The notes under the pieces: model-generated
The model's database searches: none
What the model was told of the DNA's origin: nothing
The model's input: the letters and a program-made list of their open reading frames with translations, nothing else
Shown here: piece after piece, positions 5,564-12,979 of the stretch
How the letters are laid out: each line of letters starts with the position of its first letter
Position numbering within the stretch: position 1 is the first letter of the stretch
Translations under genes and position numbers: made by a program
Assembly: GCA_900557315.1 (NCBI GenBank)
Contig: USSI01000019.1
Location: forward strand, 1 to 12,979
Length of the DNA stretch: 12,979 nt
DNA from: an uncultured Butyricicoccus sp.
Lineage (GTDB): Bacteria; Bacillota; Clostridia; Oscillospirales; Butyricicoccaceae
Direction of reading: 5' to 3'

Positions 5564-8011
5564 TCAGAATGCGAAGTTGGTCTTGACGCGCCAGATGTTC
5601 TGCGCATACTCCGCGACCGAGCGGTCCGCCGCAAAGCGGCCGGAGTTTGCGATGTTCATCAGGGACATATAGTTCCAGTTCTCCGGACGGCGGTACATCT
5701 CGCCCACGCGCTCCTGCGCAACCGCATAGGAAGCGAAGTCCTTGAGGCTCATATAACGGTCCGCCGGGCCGCCGTTGCCGCCGTGCAGCAGCAGGTTTGC
5801 GATGTCCGTGTAATCCACGCCGTCGCCAAAGCCGTTGATGATGTGGTCCAGCACGCCCTTAATTACCGGGTCGTTCTGGTAGATCAGCATGGGCTCATAG
5901 TTGCCGGAAGCCGCCAGCGCCTCGGCCTCGGGGGTTTCCATGCCGAAGATGAAGATGTTCTCGCGGCCGACCGCCTCGCATATCTCAACGTTTGCGCCGT
6001 CCATCGTGCCGATGGTGAGCGCGCCGTTCATCATGAACTTCATGTTGCCCGTACCGGACGCTTCCTTGCCTGCGATCGAAATCTGCTCGGAAACCTCAGC
6101 CGCCGGCATAATCATCTCGGCAAGGGACACCTTGTAATCCTCGATGAAGACAACCTTGAGCTTGTCGCCGATATCCGGGTCGTTGTTAATCATGTTCGAA
6201 ATCGAGTTGATGAGCTGGATGGTCTTCTTTGCCACCGCATAGCCCGGCGCCGCCTTGGAGCCGAAGATGAAGGTGCGCGGCACGAAATCCATGCCCGGGT
6301 TGGCCTTCAGCTTATGGTACAGCGAGATGATGTGCAGGATGTTGAGCATCTGGCGCTTGTACTCATGCAGGCGCTTGACCTGTACGTCAAAGATCGAGTC
6401 CATATTGACCTCGATGCCGTTGTGCTCCTTGATATAGTCCGCCAGGCGCTGCTTGTTGTCCCGCTTGATCTGGCCGAGCTGGGCGAGCAGCTCCTTGTCC
6501 TCGCCGTAGTTGGCGAGCACCTGCAGCTCGGACGGATGCTTGCGGTAGCCCCTGCCGATCTTGCTCTCGATCAGGGCCGCCAGCTCCGGGTTAGCCTCGC
6601 ACAGCCAGCGGCGGTGCGCAATGCCGTTGGTGACGTTGCAGAACTTGGACGAGTAAATCTTGTAAAAATCGTTGAACACGCGGTCCTTGAGGATCTCGGA
6701 GTGCAGCGCGGAAACGCCGTTGATCGAGAACGAACCCGCGATCGCCAGATGCGCCATGCGCACGGTGTTGTCCGCGACAATGGCCAGCTTGGATATCTTC
6801 TGGAAATCGTTCGGGAAGTAGTTCCACAGCTCCCGGCAGAAGCGCTCGTTGATCTCATAGATGATCTGCATGATGCGGGGCATCAACTCCTGCACCAGCG
6901 ATACCGGCCAGCACTCGAGCGCCTCGGGCATGACCGTATGGTTGGTGTAAGCGACCGACTGGCTGGTAATGTTCCACGCCTGCTCCCAGCTCATGTCGTT
7001 CTCATCCATCAGGATGCGCATCAGCTCCGGGATGACCAGGGTCGGGTGGGTGTCGTTGATGTGCAGCACATGCTTGTGCGCGAAGTTATCCAGCGTGCCG
7101 AACTTGGCCTTGTGCTTGGCGCAGATGTCCTGGATCGTGGCCGATACGAGGAAGTACTGCTGCTTGAGGCGCAGGGACTGGCCCTCGCGGTGGTTATCCT
7201 CCGGATACAGCACCATGGAGATGGTCTCAGCCATGGCGTGCTTCTCGAGCGCCTTGAGGTATTCGCCGGACGAGAACAGCTTCATATCCAGCGCGATCGG
7301 GCTCTTTGCCTCCCACAGGCGCAGGCAGGCGATGTTGTTGGTATCGTAGCCCGAGATCGGCATGTCGTACGGCACTGCCAGAACCGGCGTGTAGTCCTTG
7401 TATTCGACGACCAGCTTGCCGTTCTCGTCAAAGTGGGTGTCCACTGTGCCGCCGATCCTGACCTCGCGGGTGTCGTCCATCGCGGGGATGTGCCACACGT
7501 CGCCCGAGGCGAGCCAGGAGTCCGGCAGTTCGACCTGCTGGCCGTTTTCGATCTTCTGCTTGAAAATGCCGTGTTCATAGCGGATGGAGTAGCCGGTGCC
7601 GCGTACGCCCGTGGTGGCCATGCCGTCCATATAGCAGGCCGCCAGGCGGCCCAGGCCGCCGTTGCCGAGGCCGGGGTCGGCCTCTTCCTCAAAGATATCG
7701 GCCATCTCATAGCCCATATCCTTCAGCGCTTCGGTCAGCGCTGGCAGGATGCCGAGGTTATAGGCGTTATTGCGCAGGCTGCGGCCGACAAGAAATTCCA
7801 TGCACAGATAGTGCACCTGCCGCTCCCCGTATTTTTCGACCTCGTTCTGAGTTTCGATCATGTGCTCGGTGAGCGCGTCGCGCACGACGAGCGCGCAGGC
7901 CTCATAGATCTGCTCCTTGGAGGCGTCCTCGACCTCGCGGCCGAAGTGGCGCTGCAGCTTGCCTGCAATCGCTTCCTTCAGAGCGGTTTTCGTATAGTAA
8001 TTCTTTGGCAT
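5564..8011 (-). CDS. glgP: Glycogen/alpha-glucan phosphorylase
   Basis: This cytoplasmic GT35 enzyme removes glucose from glycogen or maltodextrin ends with phosphate, giving glucose-1-phosphate. At 815 residues it has the full family length. Visible landmarks are GLGNGGLGRLAACYMDGMAT (114-133), HINDTHPTL (317-325), KRLHEYKRQ (546-554) and the pyridoxal-phosphate site EASGTGNMKF, with the Schiff-base lysine at about K658, followed by GTMDGANVEI. No key residue appears lost. The N-terminus lacks the phosphorylation and AMP-binding extension of animal enzymes. The start at 8011 has GAGGAG upstream, with a longish 12-base spacing. It follows glgA by 38 bases and is the last gene of the operon, ending at the terminator at 5503-5530. 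A degradative gene beside synthetic ones is common in glycogen clusters and implies control of the enzymes themselves. Confidence 0.98.
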   Translation of the reverse strand: MPKNYYTKTALKEAIAGKLQRHFGREVEDASKEQIYEACALVVRDALTEHMIETQNEVEKYGERQVHYLCMEFLVGRSLRNNAYNLGILPALTEALKDMGYEMADIFEEEADPGLGNGGLGRLAACYMDGMATTGVRGTGYSIRYEHGIFKQKIENGQQVELPDSWLASGDVWHIPAMDDTREVRIGGTVDTHFDENGKLVVEYKDYTPVLAVPYDMPISGYDTNNIACLRLWEAKSPIALDMKLFSSGEYLKALEKHAMAETISMVLYPEDNHREGQSLRLKQQYFLVSATIQDICAKHKAKFGTLDNFAHKHVLHINDTHPTLVIPELMRILMDENDMSWEQAWNITSQSVAYTNHTVMPEALECWPVSLVQELMPRIMQIIYEINERFCRELWNYFPNDFQKISKLAIVADNTVRMAHLAIAGSFSINGVSALHSEILKDRVFNDFYKIYSSKFCNVTNGIAHRRWLCEANPELAALIESKIGRGYRKHPSELQVLANYGEDKELLAQLGQIKRDNKQRLADYIKEHNGIEVNMDSIFDVQVKRLHEYKRQMLNILHIISLYHKLKANPGMDFVPRTFIFGSKAAPGYAVAKKTIQLINSISNMINNDPDIGDKLKVVFIEDYKVSLAEMIMPAAEVSEQISIAGKEASGTGNMKFMMNGALTIGTMDGANVEICEAVGRENIFIFGMETPEAEALAASGNYEPMLIYQNDPVIKGVLDHIINGFGDGVDYTDIANLLLHGGNGGPADRYMSLKDFASYAVAQERVGEMYRRPENWNYMSLMNIANSGRFAADRSVAEYAQNIWRVKTNFAF

Positions 8012-8049
8012 GGTATCTCTTGTCTCCTCACATAATTTGCTTTCGGGGT

Positions 8050-9486
8050 TTACCAGCCCAGGGCGGAATGATAAACCTCAATGTATTTGTCAGCCGAGCT
8101 GCCCCAGCTGAAATCGCTCTTCATCCCCTGCAGCATCAGCTTTTTCCACGCGGGCTTATTGTAGCGGAACACGCCGCACGCTTCACGGATGACATGCAGC
8201 ATATCATGCGCATTATAGCTGGCAAAGGTAAAGCCGTTGCCGGTGCCGGCGTAATCGACGAACGCCTGCACGGTGTCCTTCAGGCCGCCGGTTTCGCGCA
8301 CGATCGGGATCGTGCCGTAGCGCAGCGCGATCATCTGCGCCAGGCCGCAGGGTTCGAACTTGGACGGCATCAAGAACATGTCGCAGCCCGCATAGATGCG
8401 GTTGGCAAGGTCGCCCGAGAACATGATGGACGCCGAAAGGTTGTTCGGGTAGCGGCGCTTGGCCTCAAGGAACATCTGTTCATAGCGCCAGTCGCCCTTG
8501 CCGAGCACGATCAGGCGCAGGTCGTCGGACAGGATATCATGCAGCACCGCTTCAATCAGGTCAAGGCCCTTCTGATCGACAAAGCGGGTAACCATGCCGA
8601 TGACCGGCGTATTCTCGTCCCCCTCGATGCCGCAGAGCTTGAGCAGCTCCAGTTTGTTGACCTTTTTATCCTCCGGGTTTTTCGGCCCGTAGTTTTTGAA
8701 AATCTTGGGGTCGGTCTCCGGGTTGAAGGCGTCCATATCAATGCCGTTGAGGATGCCGTGCAGCTTATAGCTGTTCATGCGCAGCACGCTGTCCAGCCGG
8801 TAGCCGTAGTATTCGGTCTGAATCTCGTTTGCATAAGTGGGCGAAACCGTGGTTACCGCGGTGGAGGCCACAATCGCAGCCTTCATCAGGTTGACGTCGC
8901 CGTCCATGGCCATGAAGCCCGAGCGGAAATGCGCGTCGTCGATGCCGAGCACATATTCCAGTATCTCGCGGCCGTAGCGGCCCTGGTACTGGATGTTGTG
9001 GATGGTGAATACGGTCTTGATGTTCTCATAAAACGGCCGGGAGGAGAACATCAGGTTGTAGTACACCGGCACGAGCGCGGTCTGCCAGTCGTTGCAGTTG
9101 ATGACGTCCGGCCGCCAGTCCAGATCAGGCAGCACTTCCAGCACTGCCTTGGAGAAATAGGCAAAGCGCTCGGCGTCGTCATACTCGCCGTAGACCTGGC
9201 CGCGGGCAAAGTAATACTCGTTGTCGATGAAATAGAAGGTCACGCCGTCCGACTCATAGCGGAAAATGCCGCAGTACTGGTTGCGCCAGCCCAGGCGGAC
9301 ATAAGCGTTCTTCAGGTAATAGAACTTTTCGCGCCACTCCTGGCCAATCGCGGAGTACAGCGGGCAGAACACGCGCACATCGTGCCCCTTGGCGGCGAGC
9401 GCCTTGGGCAGCGAGCCTGCGACATCGCCCAGGCCGCCGGTTTTCACAAACGGGGCGCATTCGCTGGTAACATACATGATTTTCAT
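8050..9486 (-). CDS. glgA: Glycogen synthase (ADP-glucose-dependent)
   Basis: This GT5 enzyme adds glucose from ADP-glucose to the non-reducing end of alpha-1,4-glucan. It is 478 residues long, as in well-studied bacterial synthases. The N-terminal Rossmann domain starts with the ADP-glucose-binding KTGGL motif at 15-19 (VKTGGLGDVAGSLPKAL). The C-terminal domain carries the phosphate-binding arginine and lysine in TRFVDQKG (R301, K306), and FEPCGLAQ with the catalytic-region glutamate at 378, followed by ETGGLKDTV. The ATG at 9486 has GGGGAGGG 9 bases upstream. The gap to glgD is 169 bases and holds a -10-like TATAAT and a strong leader hairpin, so glgA-glgP may have their own promoter as well as read-through from glgD. 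The SD may be partly sequestered by that leader. Confidence 0.98.
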   Translation of the reverse strand: MKIMYVTSECAPFVKTGGLGDVAGSLPKALAAKGHDVRVFCPLYSAIGQEWREKFYYLKNAYVRLGWRNQYCGIFRYESDGVTFYFIDNEYYFARGQVYGEYDDAERFAYFSKAVLEVLPDLDWRPDVINCNDWQTALVPVYYNLMFSSRPFYENIKTVFTIHNIQYQGRYGREILEYVLGIDDAHFRSGFMAMDGDVNLMKAAIVASTAVTTVSPTYANEIQTEYYGYRLDSVLRMNSYKLHGILNGIDMDAFNPETDPKIFKNYGPKNPEDKKVNKLELLKLCGIEGDENTPVIGMVTRFVDQKGLDLIEAVLHDILSDDLRLIVLGKGDWRYEQMFLEAKRRYPNNLSASIMFSGDLANRIYAGCDMFLMPSKFEPCGLAQMIALRYGTIPIVRETGGLKDTVQAFVDYAGTGNGFTFASYNAHDMLHVIREACGVFRYNKPAWKKLMLQGMKSDFSWGSSADKYIEVYHSALGW

Positions 9487-9504
9487 AAGAGCCGACCCTC
9501 CCCA

Positions 9505-9543
9505 GCAGGAGGCGCGGAAGCAGAGGCCTGCTTCCGCACCTGC
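9505..9543 (-). promoter_or_regulatory. Leader hairpin ahead of glgA, overlapping an anti-SD element
   Basis: On the minus strand GCGGAAGCAG (9537-9528) and CTGCTTCCGC (9523-9514) pair perfectly over 10 bp around a GCCT loop. GCAGG (9543-9539) can pair with CCTGC (9509-9505) to lengthen the stem. No T-tract follows, so it is not a terminator. CCTCC (9512-9508) can instead pair with the glgA SD core GGAGG (9501-9497). The two pairings share bases and exclude each other. Confidence 0.6.
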
Positions 9544-9551
9544 ACATATTT

Positions 9552-9580
9552 ATTATACTAAATTCTTCCTTCCCGCAATA
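9552..9580 (-). promoter_or_regulatory. Possible internal promoter for glgA-glgP
   Basis: A consensus TATAAT (9557-9552) lies in the 169-base glgD-glgA gap. At 17 bases upstream there is only TATTGC (9580-9575); TTGCGG gives a better hexamer but a 15-base spacer. The surrounding sequence is AT-rich compared with the window. Confidence 0.55.
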
Positions 9581-9655
9581 TGGGGAATTTTCACGAACAT
9601 TTTCGGCCTGATGGCCTTGTTTTTGCGTATTTTTCGGGTAATTTACAGGAATTTA

Positions 9656-10783
9656 TCACACTGTTGCGTTTTTCGCAATCGTGATGGGGTAGTTCTCGTG
9701 GCCCATCATGGTGCGGCCGTCACGCACGACAACGTTGCGGTCGGTGATGACATGGCGCAGCGACGCGTCCGACAGGATGCGGCCGCCCTCCATAATGATG
9801 CAATCGCAGATTTCCGCGCCCTTCTCCACGACAACATCGCGGAACAGCACGCAATTTTTCACATGGCCTTCAATATGGCAGCCGTCCGCGATCAGGCTGT
9901 CCTCCACGACCGCCTTGTCGCCGTAGTAAGCGGGCGCCTCGTCCTTGATGCGGGTCAGGATCGGGCGGGTGCGCAGGAAGACCTCGTCGCGCACATCCTT
10001 ATCGAGCATATCCATGTTGGAGCGGAAGTAATCGAAGGTATCCTCGATCTTCATGGCGTACTCGTTGAACAGGTAGCCCGCAACCGTGCCGTCGATCAGC
10101 GCGCGGGTCAGGAACTCACGCTCGAAGTGGATGCAGTTGTGGGTGACGCAGTCGGAGAGCATATGGATCAGGTACTGGCGGCTCATCACATAGACGCCCA
10201 GCGAGATATGCTTGCACTTGCCCTCGTTGGTATCACCCACGCGGATATCAACCGCTTCCTTTTTGCGGTTCAGCTCTACATAGGTGGTATAGGGGGAATC
10301 CTTCTGCTTTTTGGTGCAGACCATGGTCAGATCCGCGCCCGACTTGATATGGCGGTCAATCACGTCGTCCAGCGGGATATTGGCGACGATATCGCCGTCC
10401 GCTACCACGACATACTCCGCCTTGTTCTTCTGCAGGAAATCGACCGCGCCGGCGAGCGCGTCGATCTTGCCGCGGTATTCGCCGGTCACGAGCGGCGACG
10501 CCTTCTTCGCGTAGGAATACGGCGGCAGCAGGGTCACGCCCGAATTCTTGCGGGACAGGTCCCAGTCCTTCGCGTTGCCGATATGGTCGATCAGCGACTG
10601 GTACTTATCCTTCATCAGCACGCCCACGCGGTAGATGCCGCTGTTTACCATATTGGACAGCATGAAGTCGATGATGCGGTAACGCCCGCCCCACTGCACC
10701 GCGCCGACCGTGCGGTGCTCGGTGATCTCACGGAGATCGTTGTCATTATCGAATGCAATGATGATGCCTAAAACATTCTTCAT
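9656..10783 (-). CDS. glgD: GlgD, non-catalytic ADP-glucose pyrophosphorylase partner subunit
   Basis: GlgD is the 375-residue paralogue of GlgC found in Firmicutes, where it forms a hetero-oligomer with GlgC and raises its activity. The fold is recognisable from WGGRYRIIDFMLSNMVNSGI (31-50) and LPPYS (86-90), and from a C-terminal left-handed beta-helix with hexapeptide-like repeats at about 290-375. The catalytic signatures are degenerate: the nucleotide-binding GGxGxRL loop is replaced by FDNDNDL (11-17), the SGDH motif by ADGD (128-131), and the glucose-1-phosphate FEEKP motif is missing. This agrees with a regulatory role and is normal for the family. The ATG at 10783 is 13 bases after the glgC stop, with GGGGGCGG between them, so the two subunits are probably made at matched levels. 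Confidence 0.96.
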   Translation of the reverse strand: MKNVLGIIIAFDNDNDLREITEHRTVGAVQWGGRYRIIDFMLSNMVNSGIYRVGVLMKDKYQSLIDHIGNAKDWDLSRKNSGVTLLPPYSYAKKASPLVTGEYRGKIDALAGAVDFLQKNKAEYVVVADGDIVANIPLDDVIDRHIKSGADLTMVCTKKQKDSPYTTYVELNRKKEAVDIRVGDTNEGKCKHISLGVYVMSRQYLIHMLSDCVTHNCIHFEREFLTRALIDGTVAGYLFNEYAMKIEDTFDYFRSNMDMLDKDVRDEVFLRTRPILTRIKDEAPAYYGDKAVVEDSLIADGCHIEGHVKNCVLFRDVVVEKGAEICDCIIMEGGRILSDASLRHVITDRNVVVRDGRTMMGHENYPITIAKNATV

Positions 10784-10796
10784 GGTTTCCGCCCCC

Positions 10797-12011
10797 TTAC
10801 TTTACGTCCGGCAGGTCTTCGTCTGCCATTTCCTTCGCGGCAAGTGTTGCGCCGCGGCCAATGCGCACGCCCTCTGCAACGACGGCTACGCCCCACTTGT
10901 CCACATCGCCGTCCGACGGGCTGCCGCCGACGACGGCGTCCTTGGCGATCACGGCTTTTTCCGCAACGATCGCATAGCGGACGGTGGCGCCCTCCTCTAC
11001 GACTGCGCCCGGCATCAGGATGGAGTATTCCACCTTGGCGCCCTTGGCGATCTTTACATCCGAGAACAGCACGGATTCGGATACGTCGCCTGCAATCTCA
11101 CAGCCCTCGGAGAGCAGGGTGTGCTTGACGACAGCACCCTTTGCGGTGAAGTGCGGGGGCGAACCGGTGGTGCGGCCGTAAATCTTCCAGCTGTCGTCCG
11201 CCATGTTCAGGCCGGAGGAGTTGGGGGCAAGCAGGTCCATGTTGGCTTCCCACAGGCTCTCGATCGTGCCGACGTCCTTCCAGTAGCCCTCGAAGCGGTA
11301 GGAGACCAGCTTTTCGCCGTTGCCCAGCATGGCGGGGATGATGTCCTTGCCGAAGTCGTTGGAGGATTTCGGGTTGTTCTCATCGTCGATCAGGTACTGG
11401 CGCAGCTTTTTCCACGAGAAAATGTAGATGCCCATGGAAGCGAGCGTGGACTTGGGCTGCTTGGGCTTCTCCTCAAACTCATAGATCGTGCCGTCCGGCT
11501 TGCAGTTCATGATGCCGAAGCGGGAGGCCTCTGCAAGCGGCACGTCGAGCACGGCGATGGTCGCGTCCGCGCCGGTCTCCTTGTGCTGCTGCAGCATCTT
11601 GTTATAATTCATCTTGTAGATATGGTCGCCCGACAGGATGAGCACATATTCCGGATCATACTCGTCGATAAACGCGATGTTCTGGAAAATCGCGTTGGCC
11701 GTGCCCTTATACCACTCAGAGGTCTTGCCCTTCTGGTACGGCGGCAGGACGTATACGCCGCCGCGCAGGCGGTCAAGGTCCCACGTCTGGCCCGAGCCGA
11801 TGTAGGCGTTAAGCACGTGCGGCTCATACTGGGTGAGCACGCCGACCGTGTCGATGCCGGAGTTGACGCAGTTGGACAGCGGGAAGTCAATGATGCGGTA
11901 TTTGCCGCCGAACGGCACCGCGGGCTTTGCAACGTTCTTTGTCAGCACATAGAGGCGGCTGCCCTGGCCGCCCGCGAGCAGCATTGCCACGCATTCTTTT
12001 TTCCGATACAT
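10797..12011 (-). CDS. glgC: Glucose-1-phosphate adenylyltransferase, catalytic subunit
   Basis: GlgC makes ADP-glucose from ATP and glucose-1-phosphate, the committed step of bacterial glycogen synthesis. The protein has 404 residues, a normal length. Motifs are intact: the nucleotide loop [10 protein letters not shown] (11-20), [20 protein letters not shown] (28-47), the metal-binding SGDH with D129, the glucose-1-phosphate-site FEEKP with K182, and YWKDVGTI (243-250). The beta-helix domain occupies about 290-404. The ATG at 12011 is preceded by AGGAGAG at a 6-base spacing. The gene follows glgB by 57 bases, in which a small hairpin (12048-12063) lies, and precedes glgD by 13 bases. Allosteric behaviour cannot be read from the sequence. 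In characterised Firmicutes the pair with GlgD is the active form. Confidence 0.97.
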   Translation of the reverse strand: MYRKKECVAMLLAGGQGSRLYVLTKNVAKPAVPFGGKYRIIDFPLSNCVNSGIDTVGVLTQYEPHVLNAYIGSGQTWDLDRLRGGVYVLPPYQKGKTSEWYKGTANAIFQNIAFIDEYDPEYVLILSGDHIYKMNYNKMLQQHKETGADATIAVLDVPLAEASRFGIMNCKPDGTIYEFEEKPKQPKSTLASMGIYIFSWKKLRQYLIDDENNPKSSNDFGKDIIPAMLGNGEKLVSYRFEGYWKDVGTIESLWEANMDLLAPNSSGLNMADDSWKIYGRTTGSPPHFTAKGAVVKHTLLSEGCEIAGDVSESVLFSDVKIAKGAKVEYSILMPGAVVEEGATVRYAIVAEKAVIAKDAVVGGSPSDGDVDKWGVAVVAEGVRIGRGATLAAKEMADEDLPDVK

Positions 12012-12047
12012 GATGAACTCTCCTTTTTACGGTTTACGCATTTATTT

Positions 12048-12063
12048 CACGCCGGACGGCGTG
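12048..12063 (-). other. Intercistronic hairpin between glgB and glgC
   Basis: CACGCC (12063-12058) pairs with GGCGTG (12053-12048) around a GTCC tetraloop. It is followed by AAATAAATG rather than a T-run, so it is more likely an mRNA processing or stability element than a terminator. Confidence 0.4.
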
Positions 12064-12068
12064 TCTCC

Positions 12069-12979
12069 TCATGATTCTTCTTTGGCGCTGTCGTCCGCTT
12101 TGACCACCGCCTTTGTCCCGGTTGCAGCCACCGCCTTCTCACCGGTTTTGGCGACGGCTTTCTCGCCCGCTTTGGCTACCGCCTTTGTGCTGGTCTTTGC
12201 AACCGCTTTGCTGCCGGCCTTTGCGACCGCCTTAGACGCGGCCTTTGCGGGCGCCTTTGCGCTTTTTGCCTTTTTTGCTTCGGCCGCCTTTTTCGCGGCC
12301 TCGATCTCAGCCTTGGTGCGGCGCTTGGCGCGCGGCTTGCCCTTGAAGAACAGCACGCCGAACCGCGGGATCTTGATGCTGATGGACTGCTCCTGCCCGT
12401 GCATGGGCTTTTTGCCGTCGGTTTTCACCTTGCCGTTTTCCATGCCGCTGCCGCCGAACTCGGGCCGGTCGGAGGAGAAAATCTCCTCATACGTGCCGGC
12501 AAACGGCACGCCGATGCGGTAGCCCGGCTGCTCCTCAGGCGAGAAGTTGACAACAATGATGATATCGCTGCCGTCCTTGGCGATGCGGCGGAAGGCGATG
12601 ATATTGTTCCGGTTATCCTCATGGCTGATCCACTCGAAACCGCGCCAGTCGGTATCCTGCTCCCACAGCTGCGGGGTTTCCAGATAGAAATGGTTGAGCG
12701 CCTTGACGTAGGTCTGCATCTGCTTGTGCGCCGGGTAGTCCAGCAGCATCCAGTCCAGCCCGCGCTGGTACGCCCATTCGGAGAACTGGGCGAATTCGCC
12801 GCCCATGAACAGCATCTTCTTGCCCGGATGCGCGGTCATATAGCCGTACAGCGCGCGCAGGCCGCCGAACTGGTTCTCGTACGGGGGCGGCATCTTGCCG
12901 ATCAGCGAGCACTTGCCGTGCACGACCTCGTCGTGCGAAAGCGGCAGGATATAGTTTTCCGAGAACGCATACATGAACG
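12069..12979 (-). CDS. glgB: 1,4-alpha-glucan branching enzyme, C-terminal part with a Lys/Ala-rich tail (5' end beyond window)
   Basis: GlgB is the GH13 enzyme that makes alpha-1,6 branches in glycogen. About 302 residues of its C-terminal part are visible; numbering here is from the internal Met at 12974. ENYILPLSHDEVVHGK is GH13 conserved region IV, with the transition-state aspartate in SHDE. MLFMGGEFAQFSEW and the C-terminal beta domain up to RFGVLFFKGK (about 212) match ordinary GlgB. The nucleophile and acid/base lie outside the window. The frame then continues without a break for about 89 residues of basic, low-complexity sequence (KPRAKRRTKAEIEAAKKAAEAKK..., then KAVAK repeats), ending AKEES. 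This tail is not part of the usual enzyme and resembles the C-terminus of histone H1 or other AK-rich bacterial proteins. glgB is the first operon gene seen, followed by glgC after 57 bases. Confidence 0.96.
   Translation of the reverse strand, partial: FMYAFSENYILPLSHDEVVHGKCSLIGKMPPPYENQFGGLRALYGYMTAHPGKKMLFMGGEFAQFSEWAYQRGLDWMLLDYPAHKQMQTYVKALNHFYLETPQLWEQDTDWRGFEWISHEDNRNNIIAFRRIAKDGSDIIIVVNFSPEEQPGYRIGVPFAGTYEEIFSSDRPEFGGSGMENGKVKTDGKKPMHGQEQSISIKIPRFGVLFFKGKPRAKRRTKAEIEAAKKAAEAKKAKSAKAPAKAASKAVAKAGSKAVAKTSTKAVAKAGEKAVAKTGEKAVAATGTKAVVKADDSAKEES
12093..12236 (-). repeat. Six tandem 24-base repeats encoding 8-residue units in the GlgB tail
   Basis: The translated units are SKAVAKAG, SKAVAKTS, TKAVAKAG, EKAVAKTG, EKAVAATG and TKAVVKAD, each 24 bases with no gaps. 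The K-A-V core is constant in all six. Valine is coded as GTC, GTT, GTA, GTC, GTG and GTG, and lysine and alanine codons also alternate, so the copies differ at synonymous sites while the peptide pattern is kept. Confidence 0.9.

Noticed and set aside
5783..8035. A 750-codon open frame on the plus strand opposite glgP
   Set aside because: It is the antisense of a GC-rich, codon-biased gene. Its translation is Val/Leu/Arg/His-rich with no domain, while glgP on the other strand has all family motifs.
9505..9543. The glgA leader hairpin as a terminator after glgD
   Set aside because: No T-run follows it and it lies downstream of the TATAAT box, close to the glgA RBS.
8005..9561. A 518-codon plus-strand frame opposite glgA, with similar ones at 9389-10771 and 10710-12074
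   Set aside because: All are antisense shadows of glgA, glgD and glgC, have no recognisable domain and no RBS, and arise from the codon bias of the real genes.
9604..9625. A GGCC-TGAT-GGCC stem followed by T-rich sequence on the plus strand
   Set aside because: The stem is only 4 bp, and there is no plus-strand gene upstream for it to terminate.
9487..9655. A catabolite-response (cre) site near glgA
   Set aside because: I looked for the CcpA consensus around the gap and saw no convincing match.
12093..12236. The 24-base repeats as a CRISPR array or a mobile-element repeat
   Set aside because: The units are contiguous with no spacers, are in frame with glgB, and differ at synonymous sites; they are a coding repeat.
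12010..12522. A plus-strand frame encoding an Ala/Phe-rich, membrane-like protein
   Set aside because: It is the complement of the Lys/Ala repeats of GlgB; AAG/GCN codons read backwards give hydrophobic residues. There is no domain and the GlgB frame is continuous with a conserved enzyme.

Overview
The window is GC-rich DNA that looks like an anaerobic Gram-positive bacterium of the Clostridia (an Oscillospiraceae/Ruminococcaceae-type gut organism is my best guess). The reasons are a GlgC plus GlgD pair, which is a Firmicutes hallmark, AGGAGG-type ribosome binding sites, sigma-A-like promoters (TTGACA-17-TATACT at 2160-2188), rho-independent terminators with T-tracts, and a phi LC3-type holin. 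The species cannot be fixed from the sequence alone.

Layout from left to right. 1-1010 (-) is the N-terminal part of a GH13 neopullulanase/alpha-glycosidase, cut by the window edge. 1147-1611 (-) is a MarR-family regulator with its own promoter and terminator. 1820-2089 (+) is a lone phage-type holin. 2232-3560 (+) is a MATE efflux transporter whose near-consensus promoter carries a perfect inverted repeat, presumably an operator. 3608-4114 (-) is a CarD-family RNA polymerase-binding regulator. 4287-4853 (-) is a GNAT acetyltransferase, and 4868-5035 (-), just upstream of it, encodes a 55-residue ribbon-helix-helix protein; the two form a small operon. 5176-5478 (+) is a small membrane-anchored orphan protein, divergent from that operon.

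From 5564 to the right edge, all genes lie on the minus strand and form a glycogen cluster transcribed in the order glgB (5' end outside the window) - glgC - glgD - glgA - glgP. GlgC/GlgD make ADP-glucose, GlgA extends alpha-1,4 chains, GlgB adds alpha-1,6 branches, and GlgP releases glucose-1-phosphate. A -10-like element and a strong leader hairpin lie between glgD and glgA, so glgA-glgP may also be transcribed separately. The GH13 enzyme at the left edge probably handles maltodextrins, but it is not part of this operon.

Most of the window is ordinary core metabolism and regulation. The most unusual item is the end of GlgB: after the normal C-terminal domain the frame continues for about 89 residues as a Lys/Ala-rich, histone H1-like tail containing six tandem 8-residue repeats. 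Secondary points of interest are the RHH-GNAT pair, the lone holin, the palindromic operator in the MATE promoter, and the 5'-terminal hairpins of the glgA and GH13 transcripts. No CRISPR array, rRNA, tRNA or insertion sequence was seen. No gene-free stretch exceeds 300 bases.
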